A stretch of DNA of 64,000 nucleotides from Corylus avellana (GCF_901000735.1 NC_081542.1:15167577-15231576), one strand, 5' to 3'; counted from the first letter of the stretch, positions 32,701 through 45,247 are shown. The notes: generated from the letters alone by a model not told the origin. Translations and numbers: made by a program.

Positions 32701-35700
32701 CTTGTGTCTCCCTTGTGCCATTTCAAAAATGATGTGGCTATTAAAATCATCATTGGGCTTGTGATTGATTATTATTAAATTTTGATCAAACGGTAATTTT
32801 AAAAGCCACATCATTCTTGGAGTGACACAAGAGGGACATAAAAATGACTTCTAGAATTACTCATCACCTTCAAGTCACTAAAATCAAAGGTTTTCAACTT
32901 TTTTACTAATTCACGCAACAACAAAAAGAGAGGAAAGAAAACATTTTTCACTGGCAAATTGTTATTGGACCCTTGATTTCTGATGCTAACTTTTCTGTCC
33001 TAATTTCAAAAATTATTTTCACCCTCACAGGAAGCAAAATTTCTTTGAAATTTGGGTTTGCTTAAACAAATTAAAAAAATAACCTAGTTTTTAAACTGAA
33101 TAAAGAGCAATAGGACTGTGAAGATATAAGCTGCAATAGGTTAAGTAGTTCAGAGTAAGCTCCTTAAAATTATTCAAACCCCAACAGTTAGTAAGCATAG
33201 CATAAATTTAGTGGCCGCTGCACTTTTAAAGGCAAAATAGTATTTTACACATTTTAACAATTTTAAGTTAATATTCATTTTTAGTGGTGTTAATGTCTTA
33301 AGTGTGATTGGTCTGTATAATATTTTTTAATCTGAGGGAGGTTTAGAGTCTAATTTAAACATCGGGGAAGAATGCAGTGTAATTCTGCGAAGCCTTGAAG
33401 AAGGTCTATGTAATTTTTCCTTTTTAATACTACTGGGTATGGTTTTCCCACCTCTCAATTATTTATGTTTTGACTAGGAAAGTAAGACTGTTGACAATTC
33501 TCCCTTTTTTGTGCCATGCATGCATTTACATGTTTTGTGCTCCTTTCTAATCTGTTTTGCAGATTGCATTGGCTCAGCATTTAATACGAAGGGAGAGATG
33601 CAATGCCCAAATTGCCGAAAGGTCGAGAAAGGCCAATGGTTGTATGCCAATGGCTGTACTCGTTCATTTCCTGAGTTTAGCATGGATGACTGGAATCATG
33701 ATGAGGATCCCTACGACCCAAGTTATTCTGAAATGGTAAATCACTACTAATTTCTCCTTTAGTATTATATGGTTCAACATTGTAAAACACACATTTCTCA
33801 ATTTGCTGAGTTCTGCACAGGAAATGCAGTGACTCTGAAACAACATTGTCTTCTCTTCAGCATGTTGCAAAGACACAGCTAAAATGTGTGTGTGTGTTAA
33901 CATAGATTTTGGACTCATCTCTTTCTTGCTCCCTCTCATTGTTTGTGTGTGTGTGTGTGTGTGTGCATGTGTCCAAAAAATAAGTGCTATTTACAGCTAT
34001 GGAAATCCCTAAAACATATAGAAACCCTTGAAAACATATCCTTTTCAACAAATTATTTCTTTGGAGAGCCAAAACTATTTAAAAACCCTTCACCCCACAA
34101 ACGGCTAATGCCAAAACCACTGGGGACATACTTCTCTTCTTCTCCAAGATAAAATTTGAATATGCTCTCTCCAAACCCTTTTTAAAATAGAGAAACTTCA
34201 CTTACCCCTTAAATTACCACACATTTTTTAATGTCTCCTCTAAACTTCAAAATTTTGCAGGGGGTGGGGGGCTGATTTATCAGTTCCTTTTAATCACCCT
34301 TCAATTAGGATTTTTCGTCAAATCTTAACGTAGGAAACAAAAATGACCAAAAGACCCCTTAAGCAAAAAGTTGGATTTTGTTGACCCGCCATGGGCTTAA
34401 TTTTTTTATCTCAGTTTTTTATTCTTTATTTTATTTTATTTTAAATTAAGGACATAATTGTATTTTTAGAAATTCTATTGGGGTAGAACAAACATTTTAC
34501 GTGCTAGCCGTCTAACTTAACAAAAAATCCTAACCGGAGGGGGTAATTGAAATGGGCTGATAAATCAGAATCCCACATTACAAACTTTTGAAGCTTAGGA
34601 GGTACATTAAAAAAGTCGTGGTAGTTTGGGAGAAAGTGAAGTTTCTCATTTTTAAAATGTAATACTGGTAGAGAAATTTCCTACCATATCTGCTCATGAT
34701 ATACATGGTTGTGTTTTCTTACCACATTTCTAATTTTGCTTTTGTGTTTTTCTTTATATCCTTTGCAGCCATTTAGAGTTCACTGGTGTCCAATTGGTGA
34801 ATTGGCCCAAATCGCTACACCAATTGAGTAAGCTTGATCTCCCTTTTGTGGTTTTACATTTGATTTACTTATCTTTTTTATTTCCTGATGCAGTACACTT
34901 TTTCTGTGAATCACTCCTGCCAGGGAGCTTCTATGGTTGTAATATGGTTGTAATACTGTACATTACTCTGCTTCTATGGCATTTACTTTTCTGAGTAATT
35001 TCAATCTATTTTCTGCTTAAAAAACTTGGTCTCCCCCTTGCCCAACATTTTCATTAATTGTTGTCTCTGACATGTTGATACTATCCTTCAGGGAAGTGGA
35101 ATCTTCATTGAACGCATGTAAGTTTCCAGTTATTTATTGATTTCCAGAGTAAGTTTCTTCATTGCCATATTTACTATATAACATGAGAAAGCAACTTCTC
35201 TGTATAGATCACGACGTGCGGGAACACCATGGCATGCCTACTGAAAGCACTGATGCATCATCTGTGGCTCATTCATATGTTGCATACTTTGGACCAATTC
35301 CACATGCATCCTCAAGATCAAGTGATAGCGTTGATGATCCTCACTTCAATTATCCGTGGAATGGTCTATCTGGACATAATGAGATATTAAATCCCCATAC
35401 CTTTTCTGCCAATGGCATTCAATACCATAGTTGGGGCCATCATTCCCCTCCCTTCTCCCAATTTGGTAACCATATCAATGGTGCTGATCCAGCTTCTGTT
35501 CCACCAGCGACACGGGGATCTAGTCACAGTGATTCTGATGCTATTACAAGGTCCAGAATGTTTCCATCTCCGCTTGTCTTTGCTCATGGGTAAGATTTCT
35601 ACGCTATGGTTCCTGTTTCTTGGGAAGGAGGGTGTGGGGGGGATGTTAAGCTCAGAGAAGGATGAACACCTATGTTTTTATTTTTTACTTTTTTTTTTGA

Positions 35701-36792
35701 ATGATGAATCTAGATAAGCGTAGAAACTCCTTTCTAATCTCCTCATTTTGCTGACTCCGGAATGGAAATTGATTATAGTGGCATTAGTTCTTTAAAGGTT
35801 TTTTTTTTTTTTTCTTCTTTTTTGGTCTGGGCAGTTCTTTAAAAGTGCCTAGAAATGCTTCTAATGCTAGGAGTTGCGAGAAACATGTTTTCTCTTTGTT
35901 AAAAAAGCCAAAGGTTTTCTATACAGTGCAAATTATTTCTACTCTCCTTATTATGCCGAACGGAAAAGCGGTTATAGTTGCACTAGGGTTTTGCAATTAA
36001 TTGGTTGTGGGATGAACCTCTAATATAATATATTTATAAGTCTTAAGAAATGCTTTTAGTGCTTGACGGTTGTGAGAAATGTCTTCTCTTTGCTAACAAA
36101 GCCAAGGATATTTCCCATAGTAAAAGTTGTTTATGGCTTTTTTGTTATTGTCATATCCTAAAATGCAACAGTTTGTTTTTCATGTGAAAGAAATCTTTTT
36201 CAAAGATTCTATAGAAATTTATCCATTTCTTTTGTATATCGTTATGTCTGAAAAAAGCATATTCTATCATAAAAATGACAGTGAAATGCCGAAATTGCTT
36301 TATTTGAGGTATGTACTAAATGTTCTTTGCCCTACTTTTTGTAGGTCTGGTCCTAGAGCTGGGAGCTCATTTGTCTCCTCGGCTGTTCCTCGTTATCCAG
36401 GATCCAATGCTCGCGCCCATGAGATGATCCCGGCTTCCCACCCCTTCCATCTTCAGCAACGACCTACAAATTCACCAGGCATGCCCTCATCTAACATTCC
36501 CGCGGTCAGGAGAATCGACGTTCCTGGGGGTTTGCCACTAGTAGTGGCAGCACCCCTACAACCTGATCGCAATGGCGGTTTTCCTATCTTTCATCGAACT
36601 CCTTCAGTCCGGGACCTTGAAGTAGAAAATCCTTTGCCACATCCATATAATGGGTGGGAAAGAGAGTTCTTTTCTCGTTTTCCACCTGTATTTTCCAGCA
36701 GGGACTCAGCACATGCTTCATATCATCATGCTGCTGGTGACTCTGATTCTGTCAACAGGTCTAGCAGCTTATGGCCTCGACATCGGTCCTAG
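29716..36792 (+). CDS. RING-H2 zinc-finger protein, RFI2-like, six exons
   Basis: Exons are 29716-29860, 33563-33735, 34769-34827, 35092-35117, 35208-35589 and 36345-36792. All have GT-AG borders and phases that fit, giving 410 residues. The RING-H2 spans exons 1-2: CSIC, CGHEFH, then L-D-C made by splicing, and CPNC, about residues 22-69. It is followed by the conserved KVEKGQWLYANG segment. The C-terminal half is rich in Ser, Pro, His and Gly, with no membrane segment. RING-H2 proteins act as E3 ubiquitin ligases. The RING and adjoining segment match what I know of Arabidopsis RFI2 (At2g47700) and its homologue, implicated in phytochrome signalling. The very large intron 1 (3.7 kb) and intron 2 hold transposons, yet exon borders are intact. 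Confidence 0.9.
30363..30614 (-). mobile_element. tRNA-type SINE in intron 1
   Basis: On the minus strand it begins TAACCCCAAGGGATTGGCC and includes an A-box-like GGCCAAGTGGTTGAGG and a B-box-like CCAAGTTTGAGAC. It ends GTCATAAAAAAAA. It is flanked by AGAACACGAA at 30353-30362 and 30615-30624, extended to about 13 bp with one mismatch. That is a typical SINE insertion. Confidence 0.8.
31490..31689 (+). mobile_element. tRNA-type SINE in intron 1 with 17-bp duplication
   Basis: It starts AACCCCAAAGAGTTGGCTC, with an A box GTTGGCTCAAGTGGTAAGA and a B-box-like GGTCTAAGTTTAAATTC. It ends CGTCATAAAAAAA. It is flanked by a perfect direct repeat AATATTAAGTAGCAATA at 31473-31489 and 31691-31707, ambiguous by one A. 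It shares its start and TCGACATAGGTGAGT-like tail words with the SINE at 30363-30614, so both are one family in opposite orientation. Confidence 0.88.
32022..32084 (-). mobile_element. 63-bp retroposed fragment with 15-bp duplication
   Basis: CACTGCCAATCCTTT is found at 32007-32021 and 32085-32099 as a perfect direct repeat. The insert, on the minus strand, ends in a long A run. It is most likely a 5'-truncated SINE or LINE end. Confidence 0.75.
32566..33420. mobile_element. Mutator-like MITE in intron 1, 855 bp
   Basis: Ends read GGAACAATTACATTAACC and, inverted, GGAAAAATTACATAGACC. Flanks are ATTTTAATA (32557-32565) and TTTTTAATA (33421-33429), 9 bp with one mismatch. The inverted similarity extends over TTACATTGCATTCC/TTACACTGCATTCT. 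No transposase. It contains a second, nested MITE. Confidence 0.75.
32681..32862. mobile_element. MITE nested inside another MITE, 9-bp duplication
   Basis: The perfect 9-bp repeat ATCACCTTC flanks it at 32672-32680 and 32863-32871. Ends are GGGTAATGCTAGAAATCA and, inverted, GAGTAATTCTAGAAGTCA. It is 182 bp long with no coding capacity. It is the same family as 48-202 and possibly 56531-56645. The 9-bp duplication suggests Mutator mobilisation. Confidence 0.88.
33944..33966. repeat. GT microsatellite in intron 2
   Basis: About ten GT units follow GTTT and end in GTGTGCATGT. A polymorphic marker is likely; no other role is seen. Confidence 0.8.
34189..34648. mobile_element. Mutator-like MITE in intron 2, 460 bp
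   Basis: Inverted ends AGAGAAACTTCACTTACC and TGAGAAACTTCACTTTCT extend for about 100 bp. Flanks share TTTTTAAAAT at 34179-34188 and 34649-34658. A G-rich stretch (GGGGGTGGGGGG) lies near 34260. No coding capacity. Confidence 0.8.
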
Positions 36793-38094
36793 AACATCTC
36801 CCCCCTACTGTGGTTGCAAAAGTATATTACCTAATTTATCCATTTGAAACTTTCAATCGAATTTCATCTAAATTATGTCGGGAAGCAAACATTGCTGTGG
36901 GTATTCATTCATAAGCATGGGTCCATTTTTGTACATTTTTTCAAACTTGTTTTTTTATGTAACCACTAAACCTGTAAATTCTCTTTTGGCTATCTAGTGG
37001 TGCTATAGCATCAGTTTCTTTTTACGATTGTTTACACTCAACTTTATATGTATGTATGTATTGGAACTAGCTTTGTTAAACCAGAGGTTGTTTTAATATA
37101 TGGTGTATTTGCAACTTTTGTACTGTGTTCAGAACTTTCTGCTATGTTCATCTGGTGATGCTTGATAGCTTCTGACTCTTTTTAATGTGTTTCTGAAGGT
37201 GGTTTTAATTTTCTGTTTGAAAATTGTGTTTTGGTAAAATATAAAGATGAAAACTGTGTTTGTCTTGTTAAGAGTGTTTTGTTTTTGGGTTACTTGTTAA
37301 TGTTTTTGTTTTGAGAAGATAACAACGTATGGAGAAATGTTATTTGCAAGTGATATCGATATTATTGGAGCTACATATCTCTTTGTCTTTTATTTTCTTG
37401 TTTTTTGAATTTTAAAGCCTGCAGAAGTCTTCACAGCTTGCCATCAAGTAGATTTTTGAAAGTGAGATTTAAAAAGAAAAAAGAAAAAAGAAAAAAATTA
37501 ATTATTTGGTCTCTAGGATTTTTACAGTTATACCGAACAGATCTTGAGATCATTATGGTAAACTATCTATCCGAACTTGCCATTCATTTGATGATCCACG
37601 TTACAACTAATCCCCGATTGACACGTAGAATAGCGAATGACTCAACTAGTCATGGTCCATGAATGACACTTCTATTTCTTACAAGTATATTTCTTTTTCT
37701 GTTTCTCCTTTTAACTCTTTATCATTATTTTGTTATTCATAGACCTGAAAAGGTTACATGAAATTCAGGAAAAAAAAATTACCTGAACCATGCATAAAAT
37801 TATTACACCGTGCATAAAATTTTAGTAAAATTAAAACTGGGATCTAAAAGGTAAAATTGAAAAAAAAAACACAGATTCTGGAATATTATTTTGTGACACT
37901 GAGTTGTTTGATATCGTCCTTCAACTATCGTCGTCTTAATAAGTGCTTTTGATAACAAGTAATTGCCAACATATTAAGAGCATAGAGTTTTTAAGTCAAA
38001 AAAACATTTTTTGACAAAAGTTTCATTTTTAAGCTTTTGCCAAAAGTGTGTTTTGGTTATTTTTAGGCTTTTTGAACTCTTAAAAACACTTCCT

Positions 38095-38129
<35 letters not shown>

Positions 38130-38857
38130 TAAGGCTAAGGCTATGTTGGCAAAGGCCAGAATACTATTCCTCAAAAAATTCAACTTCTTAACATTTTTAC
38201 TTTTTATATCACATCAATTAATTTTTATTATTATTTAAATAAAAAAATCACTACAATTTTTTTTTTTTTCATACCAAACATGCTTACTTTTTCTCATATC
38301 AATCAATTTTTACTACAATGAAAAGGTCGAAGGCCTTTGCCAAACTAATCCTAAATGTTTTAGGTATTTAACTTCCAGTACAAAAGACTTATAAAGTGGC
38401 TACTGAGTTTTTCATTGAATACTAGTAAGATAGGTAGAAGACACACATAAGTCGGTAAAAGAAAGCCAAGACGTTTCTTGAGAGTATGTTTTAGCATATG
38501 CTAAATCAAAACTTTCAATTGCAATCTTTTAAGCATTTTTGGTGAAAAATTAGTTATAAATTTATAGTATGCATTATAAAAGGAAATTATTATAAAACTA
38601 TTAAAAGAAGAACAAACACTCTGAAACACGTGATATAGTCCAATGTGTAAGGACTAATCCACTACTAGATGAATAAACAACATGAATACAATAGGAGCAG
38701 CCTTGCACTAAGCCAAAGCTATTTGTCTTTTTGCCCCTTCTGTCCTAAAGAGTAGCATGCAGCTTCCAGACTTTTTATTCAGCTAAATAAGCTGAACCCA
38801 TCATTACATGAATTCATAAAAACAAAAACTCCAGTTTTGCTCTCAATTTGATGATAT
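36793..38857. other. Gap between RING gene and kinase relic
   Basis: The first 300 bp are probable 3' UTR of the RING gene. From 37740 to about 38100 the DNA matches 47699-48080 and marks a duplicated flank. A long A run interrupts it at about 38097-38126. From 38340 to 38480 it matches the 3' flank of the kinase gene at 40865-41000. No gene seen. Confidence 0.6.
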
Positions 38858-39300
38858 TTACCGTGCTTCCAAGAATGTAATGGTGACTCCGTTTCCTGAA
38901 CTAGTTGCATGCTTGCTAGACGAAGGATCTGCTTGATGTGAATATGTAAAGAAACCCAGTTGCCTTGGTTGAGGCAATAAACTCTCACTGCTTAACATTT
39001 GAACCACAGACGACATGTTTAGTCTATTTTCTGGTTTTTGTTGCACACATAACAGACCCATATGAATTTGTCGTAATACATTAGATAGAGTGCACAAGTC
39101 ACCTACCAATTCATAGATCAGCTCCATTGGCTTGTCTTCGATCCATAATTTCCATGCCTAAAAGAAATAAAAACCAATTTTTTGTGGGTCAAACAGAATG
39201 CCTTCAAATTGGCCCATGCCCATTAAAAGACATCGGATTACAGGGGGATCATGTGACCCTCTATATGGTCAAGAACTGCATTGTTAGTAAGTGGTTTGCA

Positions 39301-39332
<32 letters not shown>

Positions 39333-39749
39333 AACAAGTAAATTATTAGGATTTGCCACTCTTTATGCTTACATGTCCAAGAAGATTAAGATTGTGATCA
39401 GGGTGGCAAAATTCTCTGTTCTTCTTCCCAATCATTTATAAATACATCAGATTTTGTTGAGTACTATCGATGCACCGCATACTCAAGAGACGTATAACCA
39501 CTGCCAAATACCATTGCAATGAAAAAGAAATTAAAAACTACTAAACTTAACTTATAAAAAAGTTTAAGCATACTTACCATGTTCCAATAATCCTATTGGT
39601 CTCAGAATGAGTTTGATCTCCCCCGAATGATCAAGCAAGGCCAAAGTTGGAAATTTTTGGATTCATATTGTTATCTAGATGAATATTGCTAGCTTTGAGA
39701 TCTCTATGGATAATTCTCAATCTAGAGTCTTCATAGCTTTAACAGCACT
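38858..39749 (-). pseudogene. S-domain receptor kinase relic (kinase 3' exons)
   Basis: The last exon (39157-38858, 300 bp) is open and reads like the last exon of the gene at 41000-44660 ([25 protein letters not shown]). It has a matching acceptor and stop. Upstream are degraded copies of the two preceding exons: about 39375-39510, with an internal deletion of roughly 40 bp, and about 39575-39749, cut off beyond the DFG region. Kinase subdomains and the whole extracellular part are missing. It is a remnant of a tandem duplication, confirmed by shared 3' flank (38340-38480 against 40865-41000). Confidence 0.85.
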
Positions 39750-40999
39750 TTTGGTCATTCGTAACTTTAGCAAATGGAAATGGTCTAAGAGCATTCTTAC
39801 CGGCCTCACCAAATTTTACTACCAAAATAACCAAAAGTACAATTTTCACTATTTAAACTACCCACTGTTTTAAAGCATTCAAAGCAAGAATCTTACTATT
39901 TTAAGTATCAACTTCTACTATTTAATTTAAATATTCTTTTTCAAAGTCTTCTTTATTTGTTTTTTAACTTTTTTCAGTGGGTGAGCTTTGGATTCAGTTG
40001 GTCCAATGAATGTGGTGGGACTCCACACCGCATGATTCAATCAAAGTAATCAAAGAAAACGGAAAGCAAGAAAACTTTCTGTTTTCCTACGTGAGAAATC
40101 ACAGAACCACCAAATCGAACCCCATTTCAATCTGCTACAGAGCAATGATCTCTCATCTATCCAGCATTGTGCAATCTGCCAAAAAGGCTCCTCACATGTC
40201 TTTGTTTGTAGTGAACAGATTAAGCATTTTAACTCTCTGATTACAGTTGGTGAATAGATTACGCATTGTGCAATCAATAGCTATAACTATGGATGCTTTT
40301 GTAGAAGATTCTTCCCACTTCTCCAAATTTAGCTCCCATGGATTCTATAATTTTCCTTGTTCTTGCTTATCTCTACACTCGTCCACTTTCCCTCATTGCT
40401 CAACCAACAAATCCAGTCTCCCACATCACTGTAATGGGTGTTGTTTATTGTGATATCCGCTCCAACAACACTTGATCTAGACACAGCTACTTCTTTCCAG
40501 GTAATTATCCCTTAAGACAGAAAGCTACTCTATAGTTTCATTCCCTTCTCCCAAATTTTCTAAGCAACCAAATATAGAACTAGCAGGAACAACAAATGCA
40601 CCGAACAATAAAATAAATAAATAAATAAAGGAAAGAAAAAAGAAAACCAGCAATGTACTTCACCCAAAGCTTTCTGCCAGAAATAGATTCTTCATCAAGC
40701 AAGCAAGTTAGAATTTCAAACAATGGACTAACCGTTACATTGCTTAAGGCTCGTTAGAGTATATGCGTAAAGACAAGAAAAAAATTATTTTAAATTTCTT
40801 TATACGTCTACTCTAGTGCTTTAATAATTACTTTCATTGCTATTGCCTGTAATAAACAACAGTAAAAACACTAAATGTTTTAGGCATTTAACTTTCAGTA
40901 CAGAAGAGTTACAAAGTGGCTACAGAGTTTTTAATTGAATACTAGAAAGATATGTAGAAGACAAGGCATCAGTCGGTAAACGAAAGCCAAGAGACGACA
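39750..40999. other. Gap between kinase relic and kinase gene
   Basis: No gene is recognised. The final part (about 40865-40999) is the duplicated 3' flank of the kinase gene. The 39785-40450 part has ordinary composition but no exon, RNA or transposon end that I can support. Confidence 0.45.
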
Positions 41000-43900
41000 T
41001 TATCGTGCTTCAAACACTGTATTGGAGATTTCGTTAGCTGAACAAGTGCCATGCTTGCTAGAAAAATCTGCTATAGGAGAATCCGTAAAGAAACCCGGCT
41101 GTTTCGGCTTAGGCAATAAACTCTCACTGGTCAACATTTGAACAACAGACGACATGTTTGGTCTATCTTCCGATCTTTGTTGCACACATAACAAACCCAC
41201 ATGAATGTGTCGTAATACACTAGATAGGGTGCAAGAGTTACCTACGGCCAATTCATCGATCAGTTCCATTGGCTTGTCTTCAATCCATAGTTTCCATGCC
41301 TGAAAGAAATAAAAGCCAAATTTTAATGGGTCAGGCTGCATGCCTTCAAATTGCCTATAACTATTAAAAAAGCATCATAATAACATGGCATAATAAGATC
41401 CTCTGTACTGTCAAGAACCACATTATTAATAAGAATTTTCCCTAAAAGAGAGAAAGTAAATTAGTAGGATATGTTACTCTTTTGAGCTTACATGTCCAAG
41501 AAGATTAAGGTGGTGGTTTGGGTGACAAAATCTGCTGTTCTTCTTTCCACTCAATATTTCTAATACTAAAACTCCAAAGCTAAATACATCAGATTTAATT
41601 GAATACTGTCCATGCACTGCATACTCCGGAGACATATATCCACTGCCAAATATCATTGTAAAGAAAAGAAGTTAAAAAAATAGTTGAACTTAACCTATAA
41701 AAGAAGTTTAAGCATACTTACTATGTTCCAATAATCCTATTGGTCTTGGAATCAATTTGATCTCCCCCGAATGATTTAGCAAGGCCAAAGTCTGAAATTT
41801 TTGGATTCATATTGTCATCAAGAAGGATATTGCTAGCTTTGAGATCTCTATGAATAATTCGCAATCTAGAATCTTCATGAAGATAGAGGAGCCCTTTAGC
41901 AACACCACAAATAATGTTAATGCGCTTATGCCAATCTAGTAATTTACTCTTTGCTTGATCTGTGCAATTTCACACTCATGTTAGTACAATCAATTTCATT
42001 AATTAAAGAGGATAAGTCTAAACTTCAATGCTCTAAATCAAGTCAAGGTCAAGGTTCAAACCAAAAATAAAGAAGTCCAAGCTTTTGTTGGGCATATATT
42101 CATAGATTAACATGTTCTCATTCTCTTGAATGCAACAACCAAGAAGCTTCACAAGATTACGATGTTGAAGTTTTGCAATCAAAATAACTTCATTTTTCAA
42201 CTCGTTCAATCCTTGTTTAGAATTCTTTGAGAGTCTCTTCACAGCTATATCTCTTTCGTCTGGCAATTTACCCTGAAAGTGAAAGAGTCTATATAACTTG
42301 GACAATACAAAAAACACTAAGGATGGTGATGCCTCGCTTAGTGTCGTGCATTCCTTCACGTTGCAAATGACACCTCTCAAAAAGATGTGTCGTTACTGTG
42401 CAAACGACACCTCTTTTTGAGAGGTGACGTTTCAATAGTGGAACGACGTCACCCCTGTGACATCAACCACTGTCGAAACGACGCCAATGTCGTTTCAATA
42501 GTAATGCATGATGTTGCCCGGAAAATGAAAAATATAGCTCTTCGATTTATGTTGTCATTTACCTTGTACACAGGTCCAAAGCCACCTTGTCCCAGTTTCT
42601 TGTTGTCTGAAAAATTATCTGTTGCATTAGCTATGGTTGCTAGATCAAACATTGGTAACTCCATATCTTCCTTCCCATGACTTATCTTTGTTGTTCCTAA
42701 AATAATAAGAGATGCATGGGCATGAAAAAATCTTTGATAGTTATTTTATCCAAAGCGAAATACTTACCCCAAAATATGCTCTTGATGAAAAGCATATTTG
42801 GGTTTTGAGTTTCTACCTGGGATTTTGAGTTTCTTCTTCCATATGTATGAGACTAGTGCAACTATTATCATTCCCATGAATAGTAATGCTGAGTTGACTA
42901 TAATTGCTACTAGTTTCTTCTCACCGGAACGCCTCTTTTTCTCAAGATGCTCTGAAAGACCAAAACAGAGTCAGGTATCTAGACGGGGAAATGGGCGTGA
43001 ATAAAGTGGATGAAGCAGTTGATCTCAACACCCCACTTCCTAGTTTTCCAAGCATTACAATTTGTCTAGTTGTTGTATGATCAGCTTCTTAAGCAAGTTT
43101 TATAAACTCTATAGTCAGGATTTCAAATTTTCAATTCATGAGTTTGCTTTGATATCACCTTAAATTACAATTTATCCAAAAACTTAACATGTAAAAAATT
43201 ATAAACTTAATCATTTAATAGTATATCGTCCTTTCCACCTCATAAAATGAACAATTTTATGAACAAACATGTAAAAAGTGTCCTTTCGCCGGTAGAAAGC
43301 CGACGACATAGTTTTCCATGTCTTAATTTAAAATATAAGAAAAAAAAATTCAGAAAAATCCAAAGAGAAAAAGTGAAATGGTACCAAGTTCTGAAATGGC
43401 CATCCTTATATAGAGGTCTTGCCCACCCTCGGAGTATTCTCTTATATCAATTAGGCTACCAAACCAAAGCACGCATCCGCTTCCTCTTCCCCTGACATCT
43501 AAACTTGAATATGCTGTGCAGTTGCAGTTTTTCAAACACATTCCTTCGCATTCTTTGAGGCTCATGCTCTTGTTATACCAGGAAGAAGATGTGTCAGGCA
43601 ATTTCACCCCCGTGAGCTTCAGGAATCCATCTCCGCCATTGCATTCCAAAGGAGTCCTTCGAACACACCCATCAGACCAATCTGCTGAATCCCAATATTT
43701 TTGAGACTTCGGAAAGAATCCTTCCAAGCATGAACATACAGGAGACGTATTGATGTTGCAGGTAGCATATACACCGCATAAACCATAATTTTCGCATTGA
43801 TCTGCCTAGGAAGTAGAGAAGAGCTCCCAAGTATGTGTCCGGCCTATCCATGTGAATCGCTGACAAACGCCTGATGGGATTGCCAAATATCTTGAGAAAA

Positions 43901-44660
43901 CAGAAGTGTTAAGGAGTTTGGACTTGTAATAGACCTCATTCTCATTCAACACAAATTCAGCCTCAAATACTGGATTCGGTTTGAATTGAGGATATCCCGT
44001 AAAACGAAGGCCATTCCATGACCCTATTCTAGTCTTTATTGAATCTCCCTCTATTTTAACCAGTTGCGGAAGCCCACGAGGATCTAACCGCATTGAAAAT
44101 GCACCTTGAGCAGGATCATCCGTGCTCTTCCAAGATGATAAAAACCTCTCTAGACCAGTTACAAAGTTCCATCCAAGTTTCATTTCTGGTAGGAGCGTGT
44201 CACAAGGATAGTCAAAACTCTGCCACAAAAACTTCTCTGGGTCATCATCGTTTCTATCTTTCACAACAAGATTTCCGGTGTCCAAGAGCTGCGCAACTGG
44301 ATTTTCTACGGTTCTTGATGTATTAGATGACCAAACAACACCACTTGTGCTATTAAGAAGCACAAGAATTCCATCATCAGTGACCTTTAAAACTCCCGAG
44401 TGATCGCTAAGCGGAGCTTCTCTGTTGGCTACCCATACAACTGTCTCCGAAGATACTGTGTACCAAATTCCGACATAGCGACGATTGGAATTATCTAGTG
44501 TGAAGAATCCCAATTGGAATGATCCCCCAGCTGAAACTAAAGAAGTGCCACTGTCTCTGATTGATTGAGTTGGAGTAATAGTGTGTTGTGTAAATACATA
44601 GGAGATTCTAAATAGAGAGAAGAAGACTGAGTAGACGAAAAGATGGGTAATGGCGTCCAT
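41000..44660 (-). pseudogene. G-type lectin S-receptor-like Ser/Thr kinase with one internal stop
   Basis: Seven exons fit: 44660-43385, 42951-42817, 42696-42563, 42272-42062, 41959-41722, 41642-41492 and 41299-41000. Together they make 815 codons with one in-frame TAG at 43808-43806 (codon 285). Order: signal peptide (about 1-26), B-lectin (TTSLVSAGGSFQLGFFTLDN-like region, about 30-150), S-locus glycoprotein region, EGF-like cysteines after the stop, PAN domain (KLTGVKLPDTSSSW, CLKNCNCTAYSS), membrane segment (about 439-460) and kinase. Kinase residues are intact: GQGGFG 506-511, Lys527, HRDLKASN 622-629, DFG 642-644. The ending TVFEAR is typical of the At4g27290 group as I recall it. Such kinases sense signals at the plasma membrane. 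The stop would leave a secreted lectin/SLG-like fragment. Removing it leaves one clean frame, so the lesion is young or an allele. Confidence 0.88.
42315..42540. repeat. Palindrome-rich insert in kinase intron 3
   Basis: The intron between exons 3 and 4 holds a near-perfect 24-bp inverted repeat: CACCTCTCAAAAAGATGTGT and its partner, ending at about 42427 with a loop ACTGTGCA and one mismatch. Nearby are repeated CGACGTC and GTCGTTTC words and CACTA/TAGTG. Repeated short sub-terminal words next to CACTA-like ends suggest a small CACTA-type element, but I could not define ends or a 3-bp duplication. Confidence 0.45.
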
Positions 44661-44690
44661 TGATTTTCTAATGGTTCACCTTTTCTTACT

Positions 44691-45185
44691 CGGAGAAAGT
44701 AATATATGCATATAAGTCAAGACTTCGATGCACTGCTATCAAAGCCTTTTATCGGTAGTCGCATTGGTCATCTTGTATTCGAGTGGTCCTTCATGTTGAG
44801 TGTGACTTGAATTTGGAGTGGGCCCCGTTGCTTTTTCCTCTTACTTTCTTTGGTCTTACATATCCTACTTGGAGTAGGAGAAGAATTCGTTGCCTTGGAA
44901 TGTGATTGTTTCAGAGTCTTTAGCGCCTTATAAAAGGCTTGTAGCATGAGCCTTTGAAGGTGTGCCTAAAACGTGAATCAGTGAAGCACCAAAAGAAGGT
45001 GGGTTGTTGTGCAAGGGTGAGTGTGCCGCATGAGAGAAAAATCAAAAGGTGGGAGGGCAGCAAGCCGAATAGCTTGAGGAGGAGCTGTTTGGGTGTTTTC
45101 TTCTTGGTGGTTTTTTGGAAGAGCCAAAAACAAGTTATTAGAAGAAAATGTGCTGCAGAATGAGAGAAGAAAATAGATATCAGCC
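44691..45185. repeat. Duplicated kinase upstream region, copy 1
   Basis: This block matches 45248-46022. They share CGGAGAAAGTAATATATG, AAGTCAAGACTTCGATGCA, GGTAGTCGCATTGGTCATC and a run from GAATGTGATTGTTTCAG through GCCTTATAAAAGGCTTGTAG. It contains a TATA-like TTATAAAAGG (44928-44937), so the copies may be paired promoter-type regions. Confidence 0.85.
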
Positions 45186-45247
45186 GTCATCTATTCTAAC
45201 AAAAAAAGAGTTTGTACATTTGTCTTTTGTCTTTTCTAATTGTTTAC

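Noticed and set aside
43672..43866. Apparent frameshift near the EGF-like cysteines of the receptor kinase
   Set aside because: That frame is a shadow; the true frame is continuous across 43806-43727 apart from the TAG.
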